From assembly GCF_000013885.1 (NCBI RefSeq), contig NC_007964.1, positions 792,001 to 856,000 of the forward strand: a stretch of 64,000 nt of DNA, read 5' to 3'. Below, one piece after another: positions 35,529 to 44,046 of the stretch. This DNA comes from Nitrobacter hamburgensis X14. Its GTDB lineage: Bacteria; Pseudomonadota; Alphaproteobacteria; Rhizobiales; Xanthobacteraceae. The notes beneath the pieces are model-generated. The model saw only the letters and a list, made by a program, of their open reading frames with translations, had not been told where the DNA came from and did not search any database. The translations under genes and the position numbers were made by a program. Each line of letters opens with the position of its first letter. Positions within the stretch are counted from its first letter, which is position 1.

Positions 35529-36545
35529 ATGATGACGAGGATTGCAACAAGGGCGATACGTTTTGGTTTTGTCGTCGTGCTCGCTGTTCTTGCGGCTGCG
35601 GTGCAGGCGGACGCGCAGCAGCAACACGGTGCGCCCGACGCCGTCGCGGTTCCTGCCGGAATTTTGTCTTCGACGCCGACGTCCGCACCACCGGCGCTTG
35701 ATGTGTCCCAGGGTTCTCCGCCTGCATCGTCGCTCTCGTCCGAAGCGGCTGCCCCGGACGCATCCGCGTCGCTTGCTGCTGTTCCCTCGTCCGCCGCGCC
35801 GTCGGCGTCATCGTCCACGCTCCCGCGCGATCTGTCGCCGTGGGGGATGTTCATGCAGGCGGACATCGTCGTGAAGGCGGTGATGGTCGGGCTCGCCTTT
35901 GCCTCGCTGGTGACGTGGACGATCTGGCTTGCCAAGGGCGTGGAACTGGCAGCGGCGCGGCGACGGGCGCAGAGTTGCGTGCGCAAACTTGCGCGCGCCG
36001 ATAGCCTTGCGGCGGCGCAGGCCGAAACCGCGGACGGCTGGACCGGTCAGGGCACGGTGGCCGAGCTGTTGGAGGCGGCGGAGGGCGAACTCAAGCGCTC
36101 GCGCGATCTGACAGCCGAAGGCATCAAGGAGCGGCTGGCGATTGCGCTGTCGCGCATCGAGGCGAGGGCGGGCCGCGAGGTCGCCCGCGGCACCGGGCTG
36201 TTGGCGACGATCGGCGCCACCGCGCCCTTCGTCGGTCTGTTCGGCACCGTGTGGGGGATCATGAACGCCTTCATCGGCATCTCCCTGTCCAAGACCACCA
36301 ACCTCGCGGTGGTGGCGCCGGGCATCGCCGAGGCGTTGCTCGCCACCGCGCTCGGTCTCGTCGCCGCCATTCCGGCGGTGATCATCTACAACGTGTTTGC
36401 GCGGGCGCTTTCGAGCTACCGAGCGCTGTTGTCGGACGCCTCCGGCGAAATCATCCAGCACATCTCGCGCGACCTGGAACGGCAGGAGCGGGGACTGGTC
36501 TCGTCGGTGGTGTCGCTGGGGCGCGCCCGCCCCGCCGCCGAGTGA
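35529..36545 (+). CDS. exbB: ExbB-family proton channel, long form
   Basis: 338 residues: signal-like N-terminus (ending VQADAQQ), an Ala/Ser/Pro-rich periplasmic stretch (about 35-98), then the ExbB core. Membrane segments are at about 115-137, 215-245 and 258-285. The core has GTGLLATIGATAPFVGLFGT and VWGIMNAFIGIS, followed by GIAEALLATALGLVAAIPAV, the residues lining the proton path. The long periplasmic N-terminus marks the extended ExbB type and sets it apart from the short copy at 16461. It heads the exbB-exbD-tonB operon, divergent from the receptor at 35323, so this set most likely powers that receptor. Confidence 0.94.
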   Translation: MMTRIATRAIRFGFVVVLAVLAAAVQADAQQQHGAPDAVAVPAGILSSTPTSAPPALDVSQGSPPASSLSSEAAAPDASASLAAVPSSAAPSASSSTLPRDLSPWGMFMQADIVVKAVMVGLAFASLVTWTIWLAKGVELAAARRRAQSCVRKLARADSLAAAQAETADGWTGQGTVAELLEAAEGELKRSRDLTAEGIKERLAIALSRIEARAGREVARGTGLLATIGATAPFVGLFGTVWGIMNAFIGISLSKTTNLAVVAPGIAEALLATALGLVAAIPAVIIYNVFARALSSYRALLSDASGEIIQHISRDLERQERGLVSSVVSLGRARPAAE

Positions 36546-36551
36546 TGTGCC

Positions 36552-37010
36552 ATGGCCGTATCGCTCAAGGACCCGCAGAACGGGGGCATCGACGAGCTCA
36601 GCGAGATCAACGTCACGCCGTTCATCGACGTGATGCTGGTGCTGCTGATCATATTCATGGTGGCGGCGCCGCTGTCGACGGTGGACGTGGCGGTGGACCT
36701 GCCGATGTCCAACGCCCAGCCGCTGCCGCGCCCGGACAAGCCGGTGTTCCTGACCGTCAAGCAGAACCTGACGCTGGCGCTTGGCAATGACAACGTGCCG
36801 CGCAGCGCCTTGCAGGCCACGCTGGATCAGCAGACCGGCAATGACCGCGAGCAACGCGTGTTCCTGCGTGCCGACGGCGCGGTGGCCTACAGCGAGTTCA
36901 TGAACGTGATGAACCTGTTGCGCGACGCCGGCTATCTCAAGATCGCGCTGGTGGGACTCGAGGACACCGGGCAGGTGGCGCCAACGCCGGTGGCGGCGAC
37001 GCGGCCATGA
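36552..37010 (+). CDS. exbD: ExbD-family biopolymer transport protein
   Basis: 152 residues, 6 bases after exbB. The conserved block ISEINVTPFIDVMLVLLIIF-like sequence is present (written here as ELSEINVTPFIDVMLVLLII), with the membrane Asp of the ExbD family in FIDVMLVL. A periplasmic domain follows (LDQQTGNDREQRVFLRADGA, FMNVMNLLRDAGYLKIALVG). It pairs with ExbB above. Its stop overlaps the tonB start by 4 bases. Confidence 0.95.
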   Translation: MAVSLKDPQNGGIDELSEINVTPFIDVMLVLLIIFMVAAPLSTVDVAVDLPMSNAQPLPRPDKPVFLTVKQNLTLALGNDNVPRSALQATLDQQTGNDREQRVFLRADGAVAYSEFMNVMNLLRDAGYLKIALVGLEDTGQVAPTPVAATRP

Positions 37011-37816
37011 GGATCGACTGGCGCGATCCGGATGGCCGGATCGGCGGCACGGTCAGAGCGACCTCGGCGCTGCGCTGGACCGCGGCCGGGCTCGCCGTGG
37101 TCGCGCTGCACGCCGGCGGCATCTGGCTGGCGCTGAACTGGCCGGCGGCGGCAGAGGCGCCGGGCGATCCGCCGGCCGCGATCATGATGGAACTGGCACC
37201 GCTCGCGGTCGCGCCCGAGGTGCCACAGCAGGACATCGCGCCGGGGCCGCAGATGGTGGAGGCCGAGGAGCAGCCGGAGCCCGAAAAGCCGGTGGAGGAG
37301 AAGGTCGAGCCGCAACCCGAGCTGAAGACGCCGGTGGAGACCGAGATCAAGCCGCCGGAGCTGCCGAAGATGGAGAAGGCGGAGGTGGTGCTGCCGCCGA
37401 AAGCCGAGCGGCCGAAGCCGAAACCAAAGCCGAAGAAGAAAAAGCAGAAGAAGGCGCCGCGCACCACCGCGCCGCCCACTTCGCAGGCGCAGCGCGCGGA
37501 CCGTGCCGTCGCGCCGGCCGAAGGGCTGTCGTCGTCGATGTCGCGGGCCTCCTGGCGCGGCGCGCTGATGGCGCATCTCAACCGCTACAAGCGCTTTCCG
37601 CCGGGCGCGGTCGGCACCGGCGTTGCGACGGTCGCATTCACGATCGACCGCTCGGGCCGCGTGCTCTCCGCGCGCCTGGTGCGCTCGGCCGGGGACGCCG
37701 CGCTCGATGCCGAGGCGGCGTCGCTGCCGCGCCGCGCCAGCCCCGTTCCCGCGCCGCCCCCCAACATCGGCGGCGGCTCGATCACGCTCGCCGTTCCGAT
37801 CAGGTTCTCACGATGA
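37007..37816 (+). CDS. tonB: Energy transducer TonB
   Basis: 269 residues. An N-terminal membrane helix (about 25-45) lies just after a basic stretch. A long Glu/Pro/Lys-rich rod follows (about 80-150: PEPEKPVEEKVEPQPELKTP, then PKPKPKPKKKKQ), then the C-terminal domain (about 185-269: LNRYKRFPPGAVGTGVATVA, FTIDRSGRVLSARLVRSAGD). The YKRFPP and SG(R)V pattern is the TonB C-terminal signature that grips the TonB box of receptors. As part of the operon divergent from 35323 it probably serves that receptor. Confidence 0.94.
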   Translation: MRIDWRDPDGRIGGTVRATSALRWTAAGLAVVALHAGGIWLALNWPAAAEAPGDPPAAIMMELAPLAVAPEVPQQDIAPGPQMVEAEEQPEPEKPVEEKVEPQPELKTPVETEIKPPELPKMEKAEVVLPPKAERPKPKPKPKKKKQKKAPRTTAPPTSQAQRADRAVAPAEGLSSSMSRASWRGALMAHLNRYKRFPPGAVGTGVATVAFTIDRSGRVLSARLVRSAGDAALDAEAASLPRRASPVPAPPPNIGGGSITLAVPIRFSR

Positions 37817-38163
37817 TGTCTGGCCACCCGCGATTACATTCAGCCGGCCGCGACGCTGCCGAACGGCGAATCCTCGATCAACGAGACTTACGGCGATTGG
37901 ACGATCGACTGCCGGATCGTCGATCGCCAGAAGCAGTGCTCGCTCGCGCAGGCTCAAGGCAACCGCGATACCGGCCAGCGCATCTGCGCCATTGAGCTGC
38001 ACCCGCCCGGAAACGGCAAGACCAAGGGCACCGTCCTGATGCCTTTCGGGCTCAATCTCGATGCCGGCGCCGTCCTCAAGCACGACGACAAGGACCTCTG
38101 CAAGGGACTGCGGTTCTCTACCTGCGCGCCGCGGGGCTGACTGTTGCCGGTGAGCTTCCCGAG
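37817..38163 (+). pseudogene. IalB-family pseudogene (no start, nonsense codon, lost 3' end)
   Basis: After the tonB stop the same frame encodes an IalB core without a start codon or signal peptide: ATLPNGESSINETYGDWTID, CRIVDRQKQCSLAQAQGN, GTVLMPFGLNLDAGAVLKHD and GLRFSTCAPRG. Then comes TGA where the family has Cys (a TGC/TGT to TGA change). In-frame residues LLPVSFP continue after the stop, and then similarity ends. ATG codons at 37813 and 37816 are in another frame. Loss at both ends and a nonsense codon make this a relic. A live family member is at 13741. Confidence 0.8.
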
Positions 38164-38273
38164 CAGGGCAGAGTGTCCCGAATTTGCGCGAAAAAGCGGG
38201 CGCGCCGGGCATCGACGAAGCCCGTAGTAACCGCGTATCCTAGCTTGGAAATTCCGCCGACTGGCTGAGGGGC

Positions 38274-40019
38274 ATGCACGAACTTATCGGCGATATCACG
38301 CTTTCCATCCTGTTTGCCTGGGGCCTCGGGCTGGCCGCTCATTTTTCCCGGCAGCCGCTGATTCTGGCCTATCTGCTGGCCGGGTTTTTCATCGGCCCGT
38401 TCGGGATGGGATGGGTCAAGTCGCAGGAATCGATCCAAACCATCTCTGAACTCGGCCTGATCTTCATGCTCTTCATGATCGGCCTGGAAATCGACCTGAA
38501 GAAGATCGTGCGCGCCGGGCGGGTGATCGTGGTCGCAGCCGGCGGTCAGCTCCTCGGCGGCTGTCTCCTCGGCGTGCTGTTTTTCATGGCGGTCGGCCTG
38601 CCCATGAGTCGCGGCGGTTTCGATGCGCTCTATCTCTGCGTCGCCTGCGCGCTGTCGAGCACGGTCATTATCGTCAAGGTCCTTTACGAGAAGCGCGAAC
38701 TCGATACCCTGCCGGGCCGCATCACGCTCGGCGTGCTGGTGCTGCAGGATATCTTCGCGATCCTGTTCCTGGCGGTACAGCCCAGTCTCGACAATCTTCA
38801 GATGTCCATCATCCTGCTCTCGATCGCGCGGGTCGGCGCGCTGGTGGCGACCGCGCTGATTCTCAGCCGCTACGTGCTGCCTTATCTGTTTCACCAGATC
38901 GCGCGGCGCCCGGAGCTGGTGCTGCTCGGTGCGCTGGCATGGTGTTTTCTGATCGGCGAGATCGCTGAGCGGTTGCAACTGTCCCGCGAAATGGGCTCGC
39001 TGGTGGCCGGTGTGTCGCTCTCGACGTTCCCCTACGCGCTCGATGTTACCGCCAAGGTGACGACGCTGCGCGATTTCTTCATCACGCTGTTCTTCGTCGC
39101 GCTGGGCATGACCATTCCGATCCCGAACGGTTCGGTGATCGGGCTCGCGCTGATGATCGCGGCCTTCACGGTGGCGAGCCGCGTTGTCACGACCTTCCTG
39201 CCGCTGTACCTGATGAAGCAGGGGCTGCGCGCCAGCCTGCTGCCGGCGATCAATCTGGCGCAGATCAGCGAGTTCTCGCTGGTCGTGATCCAGACCGGCG
39301 TGGTTGCGGGACATATCAGGACGCAGACCGCGAGCGCCGCGTCGTTCGCGTTCGTGGTGCTGGCGGTGCTGAGTACGTTCGCGATCGGGCGCAGCGACCA
39401 GCTTTCGCGGCTAGGCATCAGGTTCCTGAAGCGGCTCGGTTTTCGGGACCTCGACCGCACCGAAGCCGGGGAGGGCGGACACAGCGCGGGAGAACATGGC
39501 GCGGGCGGCCATGGCGAACCGCGCCGCATCGTCATTCTTGGATTCTTCCGTGCTGCCAGCGCGCTCTTGAGCGAGATCGAACGCCGGGACGAGTCGCTGC
39601 TGGACCAGATCGCCGTGGTCGATTTCAACCCGGTGGTGTTCAGCACCCTTTCCGCCCGCGGCCTTCCCGTCACCTATGGCGACATCAGCAACGTCGATAC
39701 GCTGCTGCATGCCGGGGTCGGCAGCGCCGAGATCATCATTCTGAGCGTGCCGGATTCGCTGCTCAAGGGCGCCAACAACGAAAAGCTCGTCCGTCACGTC
39801 CGCTCGCTCAACCCGACCGCCAAGATCATCTCGACGGCGGACCTGCTCTCGGACGTCGGGGATCACTATGCCGCCGGCGCGGATTACGTGACGGTGACGC
39901 GGCTGACCGACGCGCACGAGCTGCTCGCGGCGATCGAGGCCGCCGACAACGGACTCCTGGCCGACAAGCGCGCCGAGTCCGACGCGCTTCTGAGCGAGCG
40001 CCGGGAGGTGCTGCCGTAG
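38274..40019 (+). CDS. CPA2-type cation:proton antiporter with RCK (TrkA-N) domain
   Basis: 581 residues. About twelve membrane helices fill residues 1-380, starting with LILAYLLAGFFIGPFGMGWV and ISELGLIFMLFMIGLEIDLK, the hallmarks of the Kef/YbaL branch. After a His/Gly-rich linker (about 395-415) comes a TrkA-N nucleotide-binding fold (RRIVILGFFRAASALLSEIE, then VTYGDISNVDTLLHAGVGSA). Such proteins exchange potassium or sodium for protons at the inner membrane, gated by the cytosolic domain. No glutathione-gating partner (KefF/KefG) is adjacent, so YbaL-like rather than KefB/C is preferred. It stands alone between repeats. Confidence 0.88.
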   Translation: MHELIGDITLSILFAWGLGLAAHFSRQPLILAYLLAGFFIGPFGMGWVKSQESIQTISELGLIFMLFMIGLEIDLKKIVRAGRVIVVAAGGQLLGGCLLGVLFFMAVGLPMSRGGFDALYLCVACALSSTVIIVKVLYEKRELDTLPGRITLGVLVLQDIFAILFLAVQPSLDNLQMSIILLSIARVGALVATALILSRYVLPYLFHQIARRPELVLLGALAWCFLIGEIAERLQLSREMGSLVAGVSLSTFPYALDVTAKVTTLRDFFITLFFVALGMTIPIPNGSVIGLALMIAAFTVASRVVTTFLPLYLMKQGLRASLLPAINLAQISEFSLVVIQTGVVAGHIRTQTASAASFAFVVLAVLSTFAIGRSDQLSRLGIRFLKRLGFRDLDRTEAGEGGHSAGEHGAGGHGEPRRIVILGFFRAASALLSEIERRDESLLDQIAVVDFNPVVFSTLSARGLPVTYGDISNVDTLLHAGVGSAEIIILSVPDSLLKGANNEKLVRHVRSLNPTAKIISTADLLSDVGDHYAAGADYVTVTRLTDAHELLAAIEAADNGLLADKRAESDALLSERREVLP

Positions 40020-40117
40020 GCCGATCCCGCTGCCAAATTCGCCGTGCGGATCATATATAGGGCGTGATGGCAGGGCCGCATTCCGGGTCTGTCGGTTGCA
40101 ACGCTGCCCGCCCGCGC

Positions 40118-40224
40118 GTATTCCGCAAAAGTGGATACCGGTTTTGCGATCAGAATACGTGCAAGTTATTGATTGAGAGCATTTTCTTACGACTAACCGG
40201 ATTCCACTTAGCCGGAAAATGCTC
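40118..40224. repeat. 107-bp composite palindromic repeat, copy 1
   Basis: Two linked inverted units: GTATTCCGCAAAAGTGGATA with CCGGTTTTGCGATCAGAATA, then GAGCATTTTC with GAAAATGCTC around a CCGGATTCCACTTAGCCGG core. The same arrangement with the same total length recurs at 44948-45054. Confidence 0.85.
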
Positions 40225-40331
40225 TAGAGCGTTTTCGAGCGAAGTGGATACCGGTTCGCGTGAAGAAAACGCGTCAAATCAAAATCATAGAGCCTCGCTT
40301 CTGATTCCATCAGAAGCGAAAAGGCTCTAGG
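40225..40331. repeat. Dispersed repeat with GATACCGGTTCGCGTGAAGA core and AGAAGCG hairpin
   Basis: It contains GATACCGGTTCGCGTGAAGA and AAACGCGTCAAATC, then a hairpin GCTTCTGATTCCATCAGAAGC. Closely similar sequence is at 56300-56390, and its left part is at 59770-59800. It ends about 35 bases before the ribB start. Confidence 0.8.
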
Positions 40332-40367
40332 TCATACGAACCTCCGTCAAACGGGAAAGTGCAGGTC

Positions 40368-41444
40368 ATGTCCCATCCAATTCCGGAAGTGCTGGAGGCT
40401 TTTGCCAACGGCGAAATCGTCGCCGTCACCGATGATGACGACCGCGAGGGCGAGGGCGATCTGATCGTCGCGGCATCGCTCTGCACCGCGGAGAAGATGG
40501 CGTTCATCATACGACACACCTCCGGCATCGTTTGCGCGCCGATCACGACGGAGGAGGCGCTCCGGCTGCGGCTCGATCCGATGGTCGCGCATAACGAGTC
40601 CAATCATACCACGGCCTTCACCGTCTCGATCGATTACAAGCCCGATGGCGGCACCGGCATTTCGGCCGAAGAGCGTGCCTCCTGTTGCCGGGCACTCGCC
40701 AATCCCAACGCCGGCGCCAGCGACTTTGCCCGGCCCGGCCACATCTTCCCGCTGATCGCGCGCAACGGCGGTGTCCTGTTGCGCGCAGGCCATACCGAGG
40801 CGGCGGTCGATCTCTGCAAGCTGGCTGGCCTGCCGCCGGTCGGTGTCATCAGCGAATTGATGAACGACGACGGCACGGTGATGAAAGGCGAGCAGGTGGC
40901 GCGGTTCGTTGCCGCGCACGGCCTCAAGCATGTGACCATCGCCGATATCATCGCGTATCGTCAGGCGCGAGAGAAGCTGATTGAACGGGTCTCGGAGTTT
41001 ACGATCGACAGCCCGATCGGACCGCTGCAGGGTTACGCCTACCGTTCGCCGTTCGATTCCATCGCCCACGTCGCGTTCGTCTATAACGGCATCGGCGACG
41101 GCAGGGATGTCCTGACCCGTTTCCACAAACCCGATATCGTGCGCGATATCTTCGCCGGGCCGCGGCGCATGGAGGTCGTGCTCGAGCATTTCGAGAAGGC
41201 CGGCAGCGGCGTGCTGGTGTGTCTGCGCGACGGTGCCGCCGGGGTGCCGGTGGCGCCGCTCCCCGAACACAAATCGGCGGAAGCCGACCGCAACAGGCAG
41301 TGGCGCGAGGTCGGCGTCGGCGCGCAGATCCTGCGCGATCTCGGCGTGACCTCGATCCGGCATCTGACCTCGTCCGCATACGACTACAAGGGCCTCTCCG
41401 GTTTCGGCATCGAGATCGCCTCCAACGAGCATCTTGAAAGCTGA
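40368..41444 (+). CDS. ribB: 3,4-dihydroxy-2-butanone 4-phosphate synthase with degenerate GTP cyclohydrolase II domain (RibBX type)
   Basis: 358 residues from the ATG at 40368 (a GTG 9 bases upstream is possible). The N-terminal half (about 1-205) is a complete RibB: DDDDREGEGDLIVAASLCTA binds metal and substrate, followed by RPGHIFPLIARNGGVLLRAG and HTEAAVDLCKLAG. It makes the four-carbon unit of riboflavin from ribulose 5-phosphate. The C-terminal half (about 206-358) aligns in position with GTP cyclohydrolase II but lacks the zinc-binding CxxGDxxxSxxCxC cluster; the place reads AGSGVLVCLRDGAAGVP. It should therefore be inactive as a cyclohydrolase. Such RibBX fusions are known from Bradyrhizobium and related rhizobia. 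A separate GTP cyclohydrolase II would be needed elsewhere in the genome. Confidence 0.9.
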   Translation: MSHPIPEVLEAFANGEIVAVTDDDDREGEGDLIVAASLCTAEKMAFIIRHTSGIVCAPITTEEALRLRLDPMVAHNESNHTTAFTVSIDYKPDGGTGISAEERASCCRALANPNAGASDFARPGHIFPLIARNGGVLLRAGHTEAAVDLCKLAGLPPVGVISELMNDDGTVMKGEQVARFVAAHGLKHVTIADIIAYRQAREKLIERVSEFTIDSPIGPLQGYAYRSPFDSIAHVAFVYNGIGDGRDVLTRFHKPDIVRDIFAGPRRMEVVLEHFEKAGSGVLVCLRDGAAGVPVAPLPEHKSAEADRNRQWREVGVGAQILRDLGVTSIRHLTSSAYDYKGLSGFGIEIASNEHLES

Positions 41445-41592
41445 CGGCCGTTGTCATTTGCGGGTGTGAGCGCACATGCGCGGTCGCGCGTGCTCCGGAA
41501 TGGCGTTGGTTCTGTCGTCGAATTATCTGTATATTGACGGGGAGCGATCCGGCTTTGCCGAGCGGTGTCCGGGGCGGTGTGAAAGGATTGTC

Positions 41593-42807
41593 ATGAGTGT
41601 TCGCCCGCAAAGCAAGGACCAACCCGTGCCGGTCAGTTTCCAGTGGGACGATCCGTTCGGGCTGGACGATCAACTGACCGAAGACGAACGCATGATCCGC
41701 GACACCGCGCGCGCCTATGCGCAGGACAAGCTGCTGCCGCGCATCGTCAAGGCCTATCTGGAAGAGAAGACCGACCGCGAGATCTTCAACGAGATGGGCG
41801 AGCTTGGCCTCAACGGCATCACCCTTCCGGAAGAATATGGCTGCGCCAATGCCAGCTACGTCGCCTATGGCCTCGTCGCGCGGGAGATCGAGCGTGTGGA
41901 CTCGGGCTACCGCTCGATGAACTCGGTGCAGTCGTCGCTGGTAATGTATCCGATCTATGCCTATGGCGACGAGAGCCAGCGCAAGAAATACCTGCCCAGG
42001 CTCGCGACCGGCGAATGGGTCGGTTGTTTCGGCCTGACCGAGCCGGATGCCGGGTCCGATCCCGGCGGCATGAAAACCCGCGCCGAGAAGGTGTCGGACG
42101 GCTACCGGCTGACCGGCTCGAAGACGTGGATTTCCAACGCCCCGATCGCGGACCTGTTCGTCGTATGGGTCAGGTCGGCGGCGCATGACAATCAGATCCG
42201 CGGTTTCGTGCTGGAGAAGGGCATGAAGGGCCTGTCCGCCCCGAAGATCGGCGGCAAGCTCAGCTTGCGTGCGTCGTGCACCGGCGAGATCGTGATGGAT
42301 GGCGTGGTGGTGCCGGAAGAGAACCTGTTGCCGAACGTGTCCGGACTGAAAGGTCCGTTCGGCTGCCTGAACCGCGCGCGCTACGGCATCTCATGGGGCG
42401 TGATGGGCGCGGCGGAAGACTGCATGCATCGCGCGCGGAAATACGTGCTCGAACGAAAGCAGTTCGGCCGTCCGCTGGCGGCGACGCAACTGGTGCAGAA
42501 GAAACTCGCGGACATGCAGACCGACATCGCGCTCGGGCTTCAGGGCAGCCTGCGCGTCGGCCGGTTGATGGACGAGGGCAAGATGGCGCCGGAGATGATC
42601 TCCATCGTCAAACGCAACAATTGCGGCAAGGCACTCGATATCGCGCGGATGGCGCGCGACATGCACGGCGGCAACGGCATCCAGATCGAATATCACGTGA
42701 TGCGCCATGCCGCCAATCTTGAGACCGTCAACACCTATGAGGGCACCCACGACGTTCATGCGCTGATCCTCGGTCGCGCCATCACCGGCATCCAGGCGTT
42801 TTCGTAG
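41593..42807 (+). CDS. gcdH: Glutaryl-CoA dehydrogenase (acyl-CoA dehydrogenase family)
   Basis: 404 residues from the ATG at 41593, with GAAAGG at the right distance; the longer frame upstream reads as non-coding. The family layout is complete: N-terminal helical domain (LTEDERMIRDTARAYAQDKL), FAD-contact region CFGLTEPDAGSDPGGMKT, then YRLTGSKTWISNAPIADLFV. The C-terminal domain has ARYGISWGVMGAAEDC and the catalytic Glu in NTYEGTHDVHALILGRAITG. That end motif is nearly that of known glutaryl-CoA dehydrogenases, which oxidise and decarboxylate glutaryl-CoA to crotonyl-CoA in lysine and tryptophan breakdown. Single gene; repeats follow. Confidence 0.92.
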   Translation: MSVRPQSKDQPVPVSFQWDDPFGLDDQLTEDERMIRDTARAYAQDKLLPRIVKAYLEEKTDREIFNEMGELGLNGITLPEEYGCANASYVAYGLVAREIERVDSGYRSMNSVQSSLVMYPIYAYGDESQRKKYLPRLATGEWVGCFGLTEPDAGSDPGGMKTRAEKVSDGYRLTGSKTWISNAPIADLFVVWVRSAAHDNQIRGFVLEKGMKGLSAPKIGGKLSLRASCTGEIVMDGVVVPEENLLPNVSGLKGPFGCLNRARYGISWGVMGAAEDCMHRARKYVLERKQFGRPLAATQLVQKKLADMQTDIALGLQGSLRVGRLMDEGKMAPEMISIVKRNNCGKALDIARMARDMHGGNGIQIEYHVMRHAANLETVNTYEGTHDVHALILGRAITGIQAFS

Positions 42808-42847
42808 GAACGCTTTTGGAAACGCGGACGCGCCGACACGTACAACT

Positions 42848-42950
42848 GTCATCGCCCGCGAAGGCGGGCGACCCAGTATTCCAGAGCGCTTCGTCTTTCA
42901 CGATTGGCCGGCGACTACTGGATACCCCGCTTTCGCGGGGTATGACCGGG
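42848..42950. repeat. Dispersed repeat with two hairpins (CGCCCGCGAAGGCGGGCG and CCCCGCTTTCGCGGGG)
   Basis: GTCATCGCCCGCGAAGGCGG and the second unit CCCCGCTTTCGCGGGGTATG enclose a CAGTATTCCAGAG...CTACTGGATA pair. This fits the extragenic palindromic elements of Bradyrhizobium-group genomes. It fills most of the gcdH to MBL-hydrolase gap. Confidence 0.8.
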
Positions 42951-43002
42951 TGAGGCGCTTCGCACGCTCGCGTGCGTCCGCCGACGCCAGTTAGGAACCG
43001 TA

Positions 43003-43950
43003 ATGGCCGACACCTCCGACAATGACGACGTTCCGTTCAACCGTGACTTTCCGCTCAAGCCCGGCGTCGTCGAGGAGGTCGTGCCCGGTGTCCGCCGCGT
43101 GCTGTGCGACAATCCGAGCCCCTTCACCTTCACCGGGACCGTGAGCTACATCGTCGGCCGCGGCAAGGTCGCGATCATCGATCCCGGACCGGACAGCGAG
43201 GTCCATGCGAAGGCGCTGCTCGATGCGGTGAGGGGCGAGACCGTGACGCACATCTTCGTCACCCACACTCACAGGGATCATTCACCGAATACCGCCCGCA
43301 TCAAGGCGGCCACCGGCGCGTCTGTTTATGCGGAGGGACCGCATCGCGCCTCGCGCCCGCGCTTTGAAAGCGAAAAGCACAATCCGGAATCCGGCGCGGA
43401 TCGCGATTTTAGTCCGGACGTCCGGCTTCGCGATGGCGAGGTCGTGACCGGCGGCGGCTGGGCGCTGCAAGCCGTGACCACGCCGGGGCACACCGCGAAC
43501 CATATGGTCTTTGCGTGGAAGGACCATAACATTCTTTTCGTCGGCGACCACGTCATGGGCTGGTCAACCTCGATCGTCGCGCCGCCGGATGGGTCGATGA
43601 TCGACTACATGGCCTCGCTCGAGAAGCTCTCGCGCCGCGACGAGCAACTGTATTTCTCCGGTCATGGTCCCGAGATCCGGGATGCGCCGCGCTTTGTGCG
43701 ATATCTTGCGCGACATCGCAAAGCGCGCGAGGCGTCGATCCTGCATCGGCTCGCAAAAGGCGAGGCCGATATCCCGACCCTGGTCCGCGCCATCTATATC
43801 GGTCTCGATCCGCGGTTGTCCGGCGCCGCCGGCTATTCGGTGCTCGCGCATCTGGAAGATATGGTGGCGCGCGGCCTCGTGCTCACGGACGGCGATCCCG
43901 TCATCGGCGGACGCTACCGGCTGGATCACGATGATTTTGGATCGAATTGA
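43003..43950 (+). CDS. MBL-fold metallo-hydrolase (LACTB2/glyoxalase II-like)
   Basis: 315 residues. The metal-binding motif HTHRDH is at about residues 87-92 (FVTHTHRDHSPN). Further ligands are in TTPGHTANHMVFAW, FVGDHVMGW and the His of YFSGHGPEI. The C-terminal domain (about 245-300: IYIGLDPRLSGAAGYSVLAH, then LEDMVARGLV) is a winged-helix-like tail found in LACTB2-type members. Substrates of this branch vary (thioesters, RNA, glutathione adducts), so none is assigned. A palindrome overlaps its stop codon. Confidence 0.9.
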   Translation: MADTSDNDDVPFNRDFPLKPGVVEEVVPGVRRVLCDNPSPFTFTGTVSYIVGRGKVAIIDPGPDSEVHAKALLDAVRGETVTHIFVTHTHRDHSPNTARIKAATGASVYAEGPHRASRPRFESEKHNPESGADRDFSPDVRLRDGEVVTGGGWALQAVTTPGHTANHMVFAWKDHNILFVGDHVMGWSTSIVAPPDGSMIDYMASLEKLSRRDEQLYFSGHGPEIRDAPRFVRYLARHRKAREASILHRLAKGEADIPTLVRAIYIGLDPRLSGAAGYSVLAHLEDMVARGLVLTDGDPVIGGRYRLDHDDFGSN

Positions 43951-43959
43951 TCCAAAATC
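43933..43959. terminator. 27-bp perfect palindrome overlapping the MBL-hydrolase stop
   Basis: GATTTTGGATC-GAATT-GATCCAAAATC spans the last codons, the TGA (43948-43950) and 9 bases beyond. It would form an 11-bp stem in the mRNA. There is no T-run, so it may end transcription poorly but could block 3' decay. Confidence 0.45.
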
Positions 43960-43986
43960 ATGAACATGATCGATTCCAATATTTGA

Positions 43987-44035
43987 GAGCGGGATGCGGG
44001 CGGAAAACCGCTACACACTTTTCCTCATCCCGCTC
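43987..44035. repeat. 49-bp dispersed repeat with inverted ends, copy 1
   Basis: GAGCGGGATG and CATCCCGCTC are inverted ends around CGGGCGGAAAACCGCTACAC. An almost identical unit is at 59348-59396. It sits in the convergent junction before the DUF1499 gene end. Confidence 0.8.
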
Positions 44036-44046
44036 GAGCGTGAGCG

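Noticed and set aside
40347..41432. A 361-codon frame antisense to ribB
   Set aside because: It mirrors the RibB/RibX frame exactly and has no recognisable content; the plus-strand protein is well matched to its family.
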